Shown here: piece after piece, positions 14,696 to 23,803 of the stretch
How the letters are laid out: the number at the start of each line of letters is the position of its first letter
How positions within the stretch are numbered: position 1 is the stretch's first letter
DNA from: Tardiphaga sp.
GTDB taxonomy: Bacteria > Pseudomonadota > Alphaproteobacteria > Rhizobiales > Xanthobacteraceae
Length of the DNA stretch: 37,256 bases
Reading direction: 5' to 3'
Assembly: GCF_028290495.1 (NCBI RefSeq)
Contig: NZ_JAQGJT010000004.1
Coordinates: 1 to 37,256 of the forward strand
The notes under the pieces: model-generated
Told to the model about the DNA's origin: nothing
The model's input: the letters and a program-made list of their open reading frames with translations, nothing else
The model's database searches: none
Program-made: the position numbers and the translations under genes

Positions 14696-16348
14696 TCACC
14701 CCAGATTCAACTCCTTGAAGAAGTCGTTACCCTTGTCGTCGATGATGATGAAGGCCGGGAAATCCTGCACCTCGATGCGCCAGATCGCTTCCATGCCGAG
14801 TTCGGGATATTCCACCACCTCGACCTTCTTGATGCAGTGCTCGGCCAGGTTCGCCGCGGCGCCGCCGATCGAGCCGAGATAGAAGCCGCCATACTTCTTG
14901 CAGGCCTCGCGCACCGCGACCGCGCGGTTGCCCTTGGCGACCATCACCATCGAGCCGCCCGCCGCCTGGAACTGGTCGACGAACGAATCCATGCGGCCGG
15001 CGGTGGTCGGGCCGAACGCGCCGGAGGCATAGCCTTCCGGCGTCTTGGCCGGACCGGCATAGTACACCGGGTGGTTCTTGAAATAGTCCGGCAGCGGCTC
15101 GCCCTTCTCCAGCCTATCGCGCAGCTTGGCGTGGGCCGAGTCGCGGGCGACGATCATCGTGCCGCTCAGCGACAACCGGGTCTTGGTCGGATAGTTCGAC
15201 AGCGTGGCGAGGATATCCTTCATCGGCTGGTTAAGGTCGATCTTGACGACCTCGCCGCCGAGCGCCTCTTCCACCGCCGGCAGATACTGCGCCGGGTTGT
15301 GCTCGAGTTCCTCGAGATAGACGCCGTCGCGCGTGATCTTGCCGAGCACCTGGCGGTCGGCCGAGCAGGACACGCCGAGCCCGATCGGCAGCGACGCGCC
15401 GTGGCGTGGCAGCCGAATCACGCGGACGTCGTGGCAGAAATACTTGCCACCGAACTGCGCGCCGACGCCGGACGCCTGCGTCATCTTGAGAATTTCCTGC
15501 TCCATCTCGAGATCGCGGAACGCATTGCCGTTCTCCGAGCCGGTGGTTGGGAGCGCGTCGAGATAGCGCGCGGAGGCCAGCTTCACCGTCTTCATGCACA
15601 GTTCGGCCGAGGTGCCGCCGATCACAATCGCCAGATGATAGGGCGGGCACGCGGCAGTGCCGAGCGTCATGATCTTCTCTTTCAGGAACGCCAGCATGCG
15701 GTCACGGGTCAGCACCGAGGGCGTCGCCTGGAACAGGAAGCTCTTGTTGGCGGAGCCGCCGCCCTTGGCCATGAACATGAACTTGTAGGCATCATCGCCC
15801 TCGGCATAGATCTCGCACTGCGCCGGCATGTTGTTGGCGGTGTTCTTCTCCTCGAACATCGACAGAGGCGCGACCTGCGAATAGCGCAGGTTACGGCGCA
15901 AATAGGCATCGCGCGCGCCTTCGGCCAAGGCAGCTTCGTCGTCGCCATCGGTGAGGACGCGAAAACCCTTCTTGCCCATGATGATCGCGGTACCGGTGTC
16001 CTGGCACATCGGCAGCACGCCGCCAGCCGCGATGTTGGCGTTCTTCAGGAAGTCGAAAGCGACGAACTTGTCGTTCGGGCTGGCCTCGGCGTCATCGAGG
16101 ATCTTGCGCAGCTGCTGGAGATGGCCGGGCCGCAGGTAATGGTTGATGTCACCGAACGCGGCTTCCGACAGCAACTGCAGCGCCGCGCGCGACACCACCA
16201 GCATCTCCTTGCCCAGCACCGTCTCGACCCGCACGCCTTCCGAGGAGATCTTGCGGTACGGCGTGGTGTCGGGCCCCAGCGGAAACAGCGGCGTGTGCTT
16301 GTAGGGCGGAACGGGAGACGGCGTCGGAATGGCGGTGGGGGCGTTCAT
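14696..16348 (-). CDS. fumA: Class I fumarate hydratase (iron-sulfur fumarase)
   Basis: A 550-residue enzyme interconverting fumarate and malate in the TCA cycle with an oxygen-sensitive [4Fe-4S] cluster. Cluster cysteines are seen in [26 protein letters not shown] and [10 protein letters not shown]. The N-terminal alpha domain (GNDFF-type C-terminus excluded) and C-terminal beta domain ([37 protein letters not shown]) are fused as in bacterial FumA/FumB. Length is normal. The start is at ATG 16348, with GAGG eight bases upstream. It appears to be a single-gene transcription unit. Confidence 0.95.
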   Translation of the reverse strand: MNAPTAIPTPSPVPPYKHTPLFPLGPDTTPYRKISSEGVRVETVLGKEMLVVSRAALQLLSEAAFGDINHYLRPGHLQQLRKILDDAEASPNDKFVAFDFLKNANIAAGGVLPMCQDTGTAIIMGKKGFRVLTDGDDEAALAEGARDAYLRRNLRYSQVAPLSMFEEKNTANNMPAQCEIYAEGDDAYKFMFMAKGGGSANKSFLFQATPSVLTRDRMLAFLKEKIMTLGTAACPPYHLAIVIGGTSAELCMKTVKLASARYLDALPTTGSENGNAFRDLEMEQEILKMTQASGVGAQFGGKYFCHDVRVIRLPRHGASLPIGLGVSCSADRQVLGKITRDGVYLEELEHNPAQYLPAVEEALGGEVVKIDLNQPMKDILATLSNYPTKTRLSLSGTMIVARDSAHAKLRDRLEKGEPLPDYFKNHPVYYAGPAKTPEGYASGAFGPTTAGRMDSFVDQFQAAGGSMVMVAKGNRAVAVREACKKYGGFYLGSIGGAAANLAEHCIKKVEVVEYPELGMEAIWRIEVQDFPAFIIIDDKGNDFFKELNLG

Positions 16349-16493
16349 GAGCAGTGCCTCGGGAGGGACGGGATTGCGGCCCTTGTAGGCGGTTTCGCCG
16401 GAGTTTTGAAGGGTTCAAAATTGCAGGGCCGTTGCGCGGTATGCATCAGACCGGAGCATATCCACCGCCAAAAAGGCGCGATCCAACGCTGCC

Positions 16494-16679
16494 TCACCCC
16501 TTCCCCTGCTTCTCCGCATAGGCGTCTACCAGCGCGCGGATCATGCGCCGGTAGGGCACACGGCGTTTTTGGGCGGCGTGCTTGAAGTAGTCGACCGAGC
16601 GCTGCGACAGGCCAGGCGTGACCTTCACATTGTCCTCGCGCAGCACCGGCTCGGCGAGCAACCGACCGTGCTCTTGCAC
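16494..16679 (-). CDS. CopG/RHH antitoxin-like protein, possibly truncated orphan
   Basis: A frame of about 61 codons from a GTG at 16679 ends in VKVTPGLSQRSVDYFKHAAQ, then KRRVPYRRMIRALVDAYAEKQ. The pattern beta-strand (VKVTPGLS), helix, then VPYRRMIRALVDAYA is the ribbon-helix-helix C-terminus of CopG-type antitoxins. Such antitoxins usually have a longer N-terminus and a toxin gene upstream on the same strand; here that space is filled by a plus-strand secreted-protein gene starting 40 bp away. I therefore suspect a truncated or orphan copy. The start codon is uncertain. Confidence 0.5.
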   Translation of the reverse strand: MQEHGRLLAEPVLREDNVKVTPGLSQRSVDYFKHAAQKRRVPYRRMIRALVDAYAEKQGKG

Positions 16680-16718
16680 AACGCCCCCGCCCGGGCTTTT
16701 ATACCTCGGGGGAAATCC

Positions 16719-17180
16719 ATGACCAGACCATCCGGAATTGCGCTGCTTGCGCTGTTGGCCACTATCACGCTTGCCTCGCCTGCCCGCGCCGATCGCTGCG
16801 ACGAGCTTGCGCGGCAGTTGAAGAGCCAGATCGACGGGCTCGATATCGGCCGCAGTGCCGCCAATGTGATCTACCTCACGCATCCCGCGGCAAAGCAGGT
16901 CCGGCTCGGCTGCGCCAACCGCCGCGTCAGCAACGAGTTCTATGCGAGCGCCGACAGCCGCAAGCCGTCGCCGGCATTTCTCGACCTTGTCGCTTCCGGC
17001 GCGGCGATCGTGTTCACGATTCCGAAGCCGGACACGCTCAAGGGCGCGTCGCGCTGCCTCGGTCGCCTCGGTATCCTGCGCGGCGACGACATCCAGCTGC
17101 GCTACCGCCGTCTCGACATGCGCTGCACCCGCAGCAAGACATCGGCGAGCATCGCGATCTCCCGCGGGAAGGATGAGTGA
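16719..17180 (+). CDS. Secreted hypothetical protein
   Basis: A 153-residue protein with a signal peptide (MTRPSGIALLALLATITLASPARA) and a mature domain carrying RCDELARQLKSQIDGL, four further cysteines or so, and a basic C-terminus. GGGGGA precedes the ATG. No family recognised. Its promoter region overlaps the 5' end of the opposite antitoxin-like gene. Confidence 0.75.
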   Translation: MTRPSGIALLALLATITLASPARADRCDELARQLKSQIDGLDIGRSAANVIYLTHPAAKQVRLGCANRRVSNEFYASADSRKPSPAFLDLVASGAAIVFTIPKPDTLKGASRCLGRLGILRGDDIQLRYRRLDMRCTRSKTSASIAISRGKDE

Positions 17181-17343
17181 GGCGACGGCGTAGCCGTTCA
17201 TTCCAATTGTAGTGAAAACGCACCCTGCTCGTTCACCATCCCCGCGCAACCAGCCGCATCCGTTCAAATTGCACCGATCGATTCACCACTCCTTGTGGCC
17301 GCGATGGCCACGATCGTCATGAGTCATGACAGGGAGCTTCAGG

Positions 17344-17520
17344 ATGAACGTATCAAGCGTGAGCGCCGCATCGGCGGTGGTGGAGTTGAAACCGATCGAG
17401 GCGCCGCCCACCGCCGCCAGCAAGGACGAAACCGATCGCGACGACAGCCGCGTCGCACCGCCGCCGCCGCGTGCGGCTTTGCCGCCCGGCCAGGGCACGC
17501 GGATCGACCTGCTGGTCTGA
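17344..17520 (+). CDS. Small proline-rich hypothetical protein
   Basis: A 58-residue frame: MNVSSVSAASAVVELKPIEA, a charged centre (KDETDRDDSR), APPPPRAALPPG, then RIDLLV. GGGAG lies seven bases upstream. The MNVSSVSxAS opening is, as I recall, found on other small bradyrhizobial proteins. Predicted disordered; no signal peptide. Function unknown. Confidence 0.55.
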   Translation: MNVSSVSAASAVVELKPIEAPPTAASKDETDRDDSRVAPPPPRAALPPGQGTRIDLLV

Positions 17521-17544
17521 TCCGGCCACCCGGCAGACGCTGGA

Positions 17545-18252
17545 TCACAGATCCAGCGTCTTGTAGTGCCGGAAGATGCCATCTTCGTTGAAGGCAATCC
17601 GCCGCTCGCTGGCGAGATAGGCCGCGATGTTCGGCCGCGCCGCAACGTTGTCGCGTAACGCAATCAGTTCGGGGATGTTGCTCTCGAACGCCGCCATCCG
17701 CCTCGGAAAAGCGTAGCGCAGCCCCTCGACAATCTGGAACAGCGACAGGTCGACGTAAGTCAGTGTGCGCCCGGTGATCCAGGCGCCTTTGCCGGCCGCC
17801 AGCAGGCGTTCGAAATAGCCGAGATATTTCGGCACCCGCTCTTTCCAGAATTCCGCGGTGCGCCTGCGCGCCGGCACGCGCTGCTGTTCGAAATACAGCG
17901 AGACGCCGATCGGATGATGGGCGTCGTGCACCTCAGCCACAAAATCGGAAATCGTAAGCTGCAACTGGTGCAGCCAAAGTTGGCCCGCCTCCGACTTCGG
18001 CGCCAGCCCGTGACGCGGCCCGAGATAGTGCAGGATGTTGGCGGTCTGGCCGATCACCAGCTTGCCGGCCTTCAGGAGCGGCGGCGCGAATGGCGGCGTG
18101 CCGCCGTCGGCCTGCATCATCTGCATCATGGCGTCGGTGCCGCCCGCGCTGCGCGCCACATCCAGATAGCCCGCGCCGGCTTCCTCAAGCGCGAGCCGGA
18201 CATATTCGCCACGACCCTGAATCGTTGGCCAGTAATACAATTCGTAGCGCAT
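17545..18252 (-). CDS. Glutathione S-transferase family protein
   Basis: A 235-residue cytosolic enzyme. The thioredoxin-like N-domain has YELYYWPTIQGRGEYVRLALEEAGAGY, resembling sigma/mu-type GSTs with a catalytic Tyr near residue 6-7, and GKLVIGQTANILHYLG with the glutathione-contacting QTANI (usual QSxAI). The C-terminal helical domain contains KAPGSPG-shadow-free FLLAAGKGAWITGRTLTYVDLSLF, the usual TYVD capping motif. The start at 18252 is set by GAGGAG upstream. Substrate unknown; probable detoxification. Confidence 0.9.
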   Translation of the reverse strand: MRYELYYWPTIQGRGEYVRLALEEAGAGYLDVARSAGGTDAMMQMMQADGGTPPFAPPLLKAGKLVIGQTANILHYLGPRHGLAPKSEAGQLWLHQLQLTISDFVAEVHDAHHPIGVSLYFEQQRVPARRRTAEFWKERVPKYLGYFERLLAAGKGAWITGRTLTYVDLSLFQIVEGLRYAFPRRMAAFESNIPELIALRDNVAARPNIAAYLASERRIAFNEDGIFRHYKTLDL

Positions 18253-18340
18253 TGTTGATATCTCCTCGCGGGGTCTATCGGGACTAACAGACTCCCGCGA
18301 GTGGCGTTCCGGCGCGGTCCCGCGGACGCGCGCGTGACGG

Positions 18341-19027
18341 TCAGTTCGCTGCGAAGCAGTACAGCAAGCCGTCGCCGCCGGTGCTCTTGAGATCGGCCTG
18401 CGAGCAGCCGCCATCAGGGCCACGCGAGGGGTGCGACGTGTTCCACGATTTGGCCGGCGGCTCGTCGTTGAGGCCGGTGCGATCGGCGTGGCCGACCATC
18501 GCCGAGCCCTGCGTGCTGCTCGTCCAGTTCTTGCAGGTGCGATCATCAGCACCTGTAAACGCAGTGCCGTCGAGTTGCGATCCGGTCAGCACGTCGTGGC
18601 GGTTCGGCGTGTCGCCGCGGCCGTTGATGACCTCGCCCTTTTCGCTCAGCGCGGTCTGCTTGGTGAGGTTGTTGGCGCCGTGCAGTTCGGCGACATCCTT
18701 GGCGATCACCACGCCCTTGGCGTTCTTCCACGGACCCGCGCCGATGCGGTCGCGTGCGTTGATCGCCGGCTTGCCGTCGGCAGCCTGCGTCGAGAGATAA
18801 GCGCGCCAGGTTTTCGCGCCGGAGCCTGCGGCCTGCGCCAGCGTCTGGCACTGGTTGTCGGCGCCGGCGAGGCCGCCGAGATTGCCGCCATTGCCGATCG
18901 GCGTGCTGGTGACGAAGAAGCCGGTGTCGGCGCCCTGCGCCGCGGCGGGCTGCACGGCGGCGAACGAAAGCGCGATGGCTCCGGCACACAGGCCGAGGCG
19001 CGAGAGCGTGGTCGACAGGACGGGCAT
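18341..19027 (-). CDS. Secreted lectin-like / collagenase NC10-endostatin-like domain protein
   Basis: A 228-residue secreted protein with a signal peptide to about residue 31 (AAAQG). The mature part reads FFVTSTPIGNGGNLGGLAGADNQCQTLAQAAGSGAKTWRAYLST, then DRIGAGPWKNAKGVVIA, GSQLDGTA, CKNWTSSTQGSAMVGHADR and HPSRGPDGGCSQADLKSTGGDGLLYCFA. This is the bacterial C-type-lectin/endostatin-like fold in which ADxxC, RA-LS and CxxW segments are conserved. It probably binds glycans or acts outside the cell. GGAGG lies before the ATG. Confidence 0.8.
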   Translation of the reverse strand: MPVLSTTLSRLGLCAGAIALSFAAVQPAAAQGADTGFFVTSTPIGNGGNLGGLAGADNQCQTLAQAAGSGAKTWRAYLSTQAADGKPAINARDRIGAGPWKNAKGVVIAKDVAELHGANNLTKQTALSEKGEVINGRGDTPNRHDVLTGSQLDGTAFTGADDRTCKNWTSSTQGSAMVGHADRTGLNDEPPAKSWNTSHPSRGPDGGCSQADLKSTGGDGLLYCFAAN

Positions 19028-19138
19028 CGTATCCTCCAATTTTCCAGGAAACGCGCCTTGGCGCACGAGTTCCGCCAAGACAGCAACAGACCAACACGGG
19101 ATAAAGCAAATTATTCCCGGCACACCGGATCGGACGTC

Positions 19139-19168
19139 GACTTGCCTAAAGAAGACTTGCCTAAAGAA
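19139..19168. repeat. 15-bp perfect tandem duplication
   Basis: GACTTGCCTAAAGAA occurs at 19139-19153 and 19154-19168, just before the terminator stem, in the region between two minus-strand genes. Confidence 0.9.
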
Positions 19169-19200
19169 AAAGGCGCCGCGGAAAACCGCGACGCCTGTTC
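19164..19200 (-). terminator. Rho-independent terminator of the Tim44-domain gene
   Basis: Stem AGGCGCCGCGG (19171-19181) and CCGCGACGCCT (19186-19196), with one mismatch, around an AAAA loop. On the minus strand it is followed by a T-rich run (complement of AAAGAAAA at 19163-19170) and lies about 25 bases past the stop of the gene at 19221. Confidence 0.8.
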
Positions 19201-19220
19201 CGTTTTCATATCCGCAAGGC

Positions 19221-20207
19221 TCAGGCCTGCTGGATGGCAGACAGTTCCCAGTTCGCGCCGCGCGGCCGCACGAAGGTCCAGACTTCGGTGGCTTCGATCG
19301 GCGTCTCGCTGCCGGCAACGAGCCGGTCGGTGCCGCGCTCCAGCGTCTTGTCGATCAGCGTAAAGCGCATCGCGACAGAAGCGTAGTCGGTTTCGCCCTC
19401 GCGCCAGGATTCGGCGAGGTCGCCCTGCAGCAGCTTGACGTTCGACACCTTGTTGATGTCGTTGCGCGCCTTGTTCTCTTCGAGGTCCTTGGTGAAGTAC
19501 GACACCATTTCCGGCGTCGCCAGGGTGTGAAGCTTCTCCACATCCTCGTTCGACCAGGCGGCCTGGACGTCGCCCAGCAGCTTCTCGAACGCCTCGTAGT
19601 CGCCCTGGACGATTTCCAGCGGTGCGGCATTGGCGCCGATGCCGAAACCGGTTCCGGTGCGCGCGTAGGTCGGCGCGCCCTGGCCCGGGCCGACATCCGG
19701 TCCGGTGGCCGGACCGGCATAGGCCGACGCGGTCTGGTTCTGGTGGCGGCGCTGCCACCACGACATCGCCAGGCGGACGACGATGATGATCAGGCCGACC
19801 TGGAGAATCAGGCCGAAGATCGAGGACAGGCCGCCGAGACCGGAGAACATCCCGCCACCGAACAGCATGCCGAGCAGGCCGGCGCCGAGGAAGCCGGCGG
19901 CGAGGCCACCGAGCATGCCCATGCCCGGACGATTGAAGAAACCGCCCTTGGCGGCGGCGCCAGCCGCGGGCGCGGCCATGCCGGGCGAGCCCGGCTGTGT
20001 CATGGTGCGGTTGAACGGCTGCGCGGCGTTCGGCGCGGTGGAGGTGCTGGGCGGCGCGGCAAAGGTGCGCGTGCCGCGCGAGCCAGAGCTGCCGCCACCG
20101 CCAACGCGGGCGTCAGCAGCCGAGACTGCGAGCATCAACGGCATCGCCACCGATAAAACGACGGCCATCAATTTGACGAGGCCGCGCGTACGGATGGTGA
20201 AATTCAT
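19221..20207 (-). CDS. Tim44-like domain membrane protein
   Basis: A 328-residue protein. A hydrophobic N-terminus (about 12-33, possible signal anchor) precedes a Gly/Ala/Pro-rich, disordered part (35-90). A GMLGGLAAGFLGAGLLGMLFGGG glycine-zipper segment and IFGLILQVGLIIIVVRLAMSWWQRR transmembrane helix follow. The C-terminal domain (about 195-328: YEAFEKLLGDVQAAWSNEDVEKLHTLATPEMVSYF... ATEVWTFVRP) is Tim44-like, the NTF2-type fold also found in mitochondrial import Tim44 and ribosomal mL45. The role in bacteria is unclear; it may bind membranes or envelope proteins. Confidence 0.9.
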   Translation of the reverse strand: MNFTIRTRGLVKLMAVVLSVAMPLMLAVSAADARVGGGGSSGSRGTRTFAAPPSTSTAPNAAQPFNRTMTQPGSPGMAAPAAGAAAKGGFFNRPGMGMLGGLAAGFLGAGLLGMLFGGGMFSGLGGLSSIFGLILQVGLIIIVVRLAMSWWQRRHQNQTASAYAGPATGPDVGPGQGAPTYARTGTGFGIGANAAPLEIVQGDYEAFEKLLGDVQAAWSNEDVEKLHTLATPEMVSYFTKDLEENKARNDINKVSNVKLLQGDLAESWREGETDYASVAMRFTLIDKTLERGTDRLVAGSETPIEATEVWTFVRPRGANWELSAIQQA

Positions 20208-20424
20208 ATCAAATCCCTCAATCCCCGGCAGGGGGAAGCGTTGCTAAGATGGTTAGATCAGCTCAAAAAGGAAGCACTCATCGCGAAGAAAGGCTGCGGC
20301 CCTCGGTCGCGGGTATGTGGTATGAGCGCGGAAATGGCAATGTTGCGGCGCGGTAGTGGCTGCCGCCGCAGGCGGGATGCCCGCACCCACGGGATGTGAT
20401 AGATTGAGTGCCAAGGAGTCCGTA

Positions 20425-20643
20425 ATGAACAAGGTTGTGCGACATTATCCGGTCGATCGCCTTCCGACCGAGCTTCGGACCGGACTACCCGAGCATGGGC
20501 TGGTGAAGATCGAATTCCAGCCCGAGCACGAGACCCGCGAAGGGCAGATTTTGCTCGCACCGTTGGCCGGCTCCTGCAGCAATATTCATGGCCACGAAGA
20601 CGACGTTTTGCGCCACATCCGCGAGCTTCGCGAGAACCGCTGA
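20425..20643 (+). CDS. Putative antitoxin of a PIN-domain TA pair
   Basis: A 72-residue protein (MNKVVRHYPVDRLPTELRTG... to RHIRELRENR). AAGGAG lies seven bases before its ATG. Its stop overlaps the start of the PIN toxin gene (TGATG), the tight coupling typical of toxin-antitoxin operons. It does not show a clear AbrB, Phd or RHH motif; the LPTELRTGLPEHGLVKIEF opening resembles short beta-strand antitoxin N-termini. Assignment rests mainly on context. Confidence 0.65.
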   Translation: MNKVVRHYPVDRLPTELRTGLPEHGLVKIEFQPEHETREGQILLAPLAGSCSNIHGHEDDVLRHIRELRENR

Positions 20644-21083
20644 TGTGGTCGGCTTTTGCCAATCAAACGATCTATCTGGACTCCAACATCATCATTTATG
20701 CTATTGAAAGAGGATATCGCCAGGCGCACACGATGCGAGCGATGCTCGAAGCGATCGATCGGCGCGCCTTTCGGGCGGTGACATCCGAACTGACGATCGC
20801 GGAAGTCATGTCGAAACCGTTGGCGCTCAACGACCTTGATCACATCAGCAAATACGAGCGGTTCTTCGCCCCCAACAGCGCACTTGCCATACCTGCTATC
20901 AGCCGCGAAACGCTTCTTCTGGCAGCGCGGATGCAGGGCAGTCTTGGTCTCAAATTATTCGACTCCATTCACGTCGCAACCGCGCAACTTGAAGGCTGCG
21001 ATTGTTTCCTGACTGAAGACGAGAGGCTCGGCCGCGCTATTGCCGGCGAAACGAAATGGCTCAAGCTGTCCGAGGTCGGCTGA
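20643..21083 (+). CDS. PIN-domain ribonuclease toxin (VapC-like)
   Basis: A 146-residue PIN protein. Acidic metal-binding residues are visible in IYLDSNIIIY (Asp13), TSELTIAEV (Glu49/Glu54), LKLFDSIHVATA (Asp107) and FLTEDERLG (Glu125/Asp126), giving a complete active site. VapC toxins cleave tRNA or rRNA and are neutralised by the upstream antitoxin. Translational coupling with the preceding gene supports a two-gene module. It is convergent with cckA. Confidence 0.87.
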   Translation: MWSAFANQTIYLDSNIIIYAIERGYRQAHTMRAMLEAIDRRAFRAVTSELTIAEVMSKPLALNDLDHISKYERFFAPNSALAIPAISRETLLLAARMQGSLGLKLFDSIHVATAQLEGCDCFLTEDERLGRAIAGETKWLKLSEVG

Positions 21084-21117
21084 TCGACGCCAGCAGTTCG
21101 TGGCGCCGCCGTCTCCC

Positions 21118-23670
21118 TCACCCCGGCGCCATGGTTTCCTTCACCTTGGCGATCAGTGCGCTCAGGGCGAACGGCTTCGCCAAAAATGCGAACTGTTCGT
21201 TTTCCGGCAGGCTCTTCTCGAAGGCTTCCTCGGCATAGCCTGACACGAAGATGATCTTCAGGTCCGGATTACGCGCGCGCATTTCCTTCAGCAGCGTCGG
21301 ACCGTCCATCTCCGGCATCACGACGTCGGAGACCACCAGATCGACCGCGCCGTTCTGTTCTTCCAGCACTTCCATCGCCTCGATGCCGTTCGACGCCTCG
21401 ACCACCGTGTAGCCGCGCGAACGCAGTCCGCGGGCATTGAGCGAGCGCAGCCCCTCTTCGTCCTCGACCAGGAGGATGGTGCCTTGTCCGGTCAGGTCGG
21501 CGCGCGGCTTGGCCTCGGCCTCCTTGGCGGCGGCGATGGCGATCGCCGGGTCGGGCGCGACTTCCAGTTCCTGGTGATGCCGCGGCAGGAATATCCGGAA
21601 CGTGGTGCCTTTGCCCAGTTCCGAATCGACATAGATGAACCCGCCGGTCTGCTTGACGATGCCGTACACCGTCGACAGGCCGAGCCCGGTACCCTTGCCG
21701 ACTTCCTTGGTGGAGAAGAACGGCTCGAAAATCTTCTCGACGATATCGGCGGGAATGCCGGTGCCGGTATCGCTGACGTCGATGCGGACGTAGTCGCCAT
21801 CAGGCATGCCCTTGTAGGAAAGCCGCTCTGCTTCCTCGGCGGGCACATTCGCGGTGCGGATGGTGAGCGTGCCGCCATCCAGCATCGCGTCGCGGGCGTT
21901 GACCGCGAGATTGACGATGACTTGCTCGAACTGCGAGACGTCGGCCTTCACCGGCCACAGGTCGCGGCCGTGGATGACACCGGGGAAGTTGACCTTCTCG
22001 CCGATCAGACGGCGCAGCAGCATGGTGAGATCGGAGAGCGCGTCGCCGAGATGCAGGACTTGCGGACGCAATGTCTGACGTCGCGAGAACGCCAGCAACT
22101 GGCGCACCAAAGTCGCAGCGCGCGTCGCGTTCTGCTTGATCTGCATGATGTCCTGGAACGACGGATCGGTCGGCTTGTGCGCATTCAGCAGGAAGTCGTT
22201 GGCCATCATGATGGCGGAGAGCACGTTGTTGAAGTCATGGGCGATACCGCCGGCGAGCTGGCCGACCATGTCCATCTTCTGCGACTGGTTGATCTGGTTC
22301 TCGAGCGTGCGGCGCTCGGTGGTTTCCAGCATATAGACGATGGCGGCTTCGGTCTCGCGCTCGTCTTCTTCGACGGCGGAGACGAAGAACTGGCCCCAGC
22401 GCTCTTTGGCGCCTTCCAGCAGCGCCTCGACCGGCGCAATGTCGCCCTGCCCTTCGGCGGCGTGGCCGATCGCCGAGATCAGCAGGTTGCGGTCACGGTC
22501 GCTGACCGCAGCCAGGATCGACTTGTTGACGGAGCCTGACGCGCTCAGGCTCTGCGCCAGCTTGGCGAAGCGCGCATTGCCGCGCACCACAGTGCCGGCG
22601 CGATCGACGGTGGCGATGGCCATCGGCGTGTGATCGAAGAAGCGCATGAAGCGCACTTCGGCGGCGCGCTGCGGATCGGAGCGCTCGTCGCGGGCGCGGC
22701 TGATCACCAGCGTCCGCGAGGCGCCCGGCACGCCGTCGGCGCCGAATGCCAGCTTGTGATAGAGCCGCACCGGCATGGTCTTGCCGCTGCGCATCCGCAG
22801 ATCGATGTCGAACACTTCGGTCTTGACTTCGCCGGGCACCGCCACGATCGAGGTCAGGAGCGAGGCGCCGTCGCCGGACACGATATCGGCGAGCTTCAGC
22901 CCGCCGGAGCCGATCTCGGCAAGGTCATGGTCGAGCCAGTTCGCCAGGGTGGCATTGACATAGACCAGTTCGCCCTTCGGGTTGACCGAGAAGAAGCCGC
23001 ACGGCGCATGATCGAGATATTCGATCGCGTGCTGCAATTCCTGGAACACGTCTTCCTGACGCTCGCGGTCGCGGGTGATATCGGCGACCGACCACACCGT
23101 GGACCGCGCTTCGCGCTTGCTGGCCCCAAGCGGCCGCACCCGCATCCGCAGCCAGCGCCCCTGCCCGCCGTCGGTGGTGCCGACGCGGACCTCTTCCTGC
23201 TGGCGCTTGCCCTCGCGGGCGGCCTTGAGCAGGCGGAAAACCGCCTCGGAAACGTCGGGATTACCGATGAACACCCGCTCGACCGGACGGGCGTCCTGCA
23301 CGGTGGCGGCGCCAGTCAGCGCGAGATAGGCGGCATTGGCATAGACGACATGGCCGCGCACATCGGTCACGGCGACGCCGTCAAAGGCGTGATCGGTCAC
23401 CGAGCGCATGATCGGATCGTCTGCGGAACGGTCCGCGAAACGCACGATGCCGGCAGCAAAGGCGAACAGCGTGAACAGCCCGACCATCGCCAGCAGCGCC
23501 AGCAGGCCGAGAATAAAAGGCTGCGCCTGGGCGCGGCCGAGCGTCATGAAGGCCACGGCGCAGGCGATGATCGTCGCGGCGATTACCAGCACCAGTACAA
23601 TGCTGCCGCTGCGCCGCACCGGTTCGGCCGTCATCGACGTCTGGCGATCTTGGTCGGTTTCGACAGTCAT
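21118..23670 (-). CDS. cckA: CckA-type hybrid histidine kinase
   Basis: An 850-residue membrane kinase/phosphatase that, through ChpT, controls phosphorylation of the master regulator CtrA. Two transmembrane helices (about 23-43 and 52-75) precede PAS-like domains (about 86-200, 212-325, 340-455). HisKA follows with the phospho-His478 (GGIAHDFNN), then HATPase_c with N-box NARDAM, DTGTGIP and GKGTGLGLSTV. The C-terminal receiver domain (about 731-848) has phospho-acceptor Asp782 (VVSDVVMPEMDG). Length and domain order fit alphaproteobacterial CckA. It sits next to flhB, an association known in Rhodopseudomonas/Bradyrhizobium. Confidence 0.93.
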   Translation of the reverse strand: MTVETDQDRQTSMTAEPVRRSGSIVLVLVIAATIIACAVAFMTLGRAQAQPFILGLLALLAMVGLFTLFAFAAGIVRFADRSADDPIMRSVTDHAFDGVAVTDVRGHVVYANAAYLALTGAATVQDARPVERVFIGNPDVSEAVFRLLKAAREGKRQQEEVRVGTTDGGQGRWLRMRVRPLGASKREARSTVWSVADITRDRERQEDVFQELQHAIEYLDHAPCGFFSVNPKGELVYVNATLANWLDHDLAEIGSGGLKLADIVSGDGASLLTSIVAVPGEVKTEVFDIDLRMRSGKTMPVRLYHKLAFGADGVPGASRTLVISRARDERSDPQRAAEVRFMRFFDHTPMAIATVDRAGTVVRGNARFAKLAQSLSASGSVNKSILAAVSDRDRNLLISAIGHAAEGQGDIAPVEALLEGAKERWGQFFVSAVEEDERETEAAIVYMLETTERRTLENQINQSQKMDMVGQLAGGIAHDFNNVLSAIMMANDFLLNAHKPTDPSFQDIMQIKQNATRAATLVRQLLAFSRRQTLRPQVLHLGDALSDLTMLLRRLIGEKVNFPGVIHGRDLWPVKADVSQFEQVIVNLAVNARDAMLDGGTLTIRTANVPAEEAERLSYKGMPDGDYVRIDVSDTGTGIPADIVEKIFEPFFSTKEVGKGTGLGLSTVYGIVKQTGGFIYVDSELGKGTTFRIFLPRHHQELEVAPDPAIAIAAAKEAEAKPRADLTGQGTILLVEDEEGLRSLNARGLRSRGYTVVEASNGIEAMEVLEEQNGAVDLVVSDVVMPEMDGPTLLKEMRARNPDLKIIFVSGYAEEAFEKSLPENEQFAFLAKPFALSALIAKVKETMAPG

Positions 23671-23803
23671 CGGACGGTTTGTCGCCTGTTTTCAACGGTG
23701 GCCGCGCGGGCTTGCGCGCCTCCTGAGTGCCTCAAACCGGCCGGTCTAGGCAAGCGGCACGTGATCCGCTCCGCCGGACGCGGCCTGGTCCCGCTTCCCG
23801 CCA

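Noticed and set aside
14654..16585. 643-codon plus-strand open frame
   Set aside because: It lies antisense to the clear fumarase gene; its Arg/His/Ala-rich composition is typical of a GC-rich shadow frame.
18855..20156. 433-codon plus-strand open frame
   Set aside because: Antisense to two well-supported secreted/membrane genes and runs through their terminator.
20258..20662. 134-codon minus-strand open frame
   Set aside because: Mostly antisense to the antitoxin gene, with no supporting start signal or protein-like composition.
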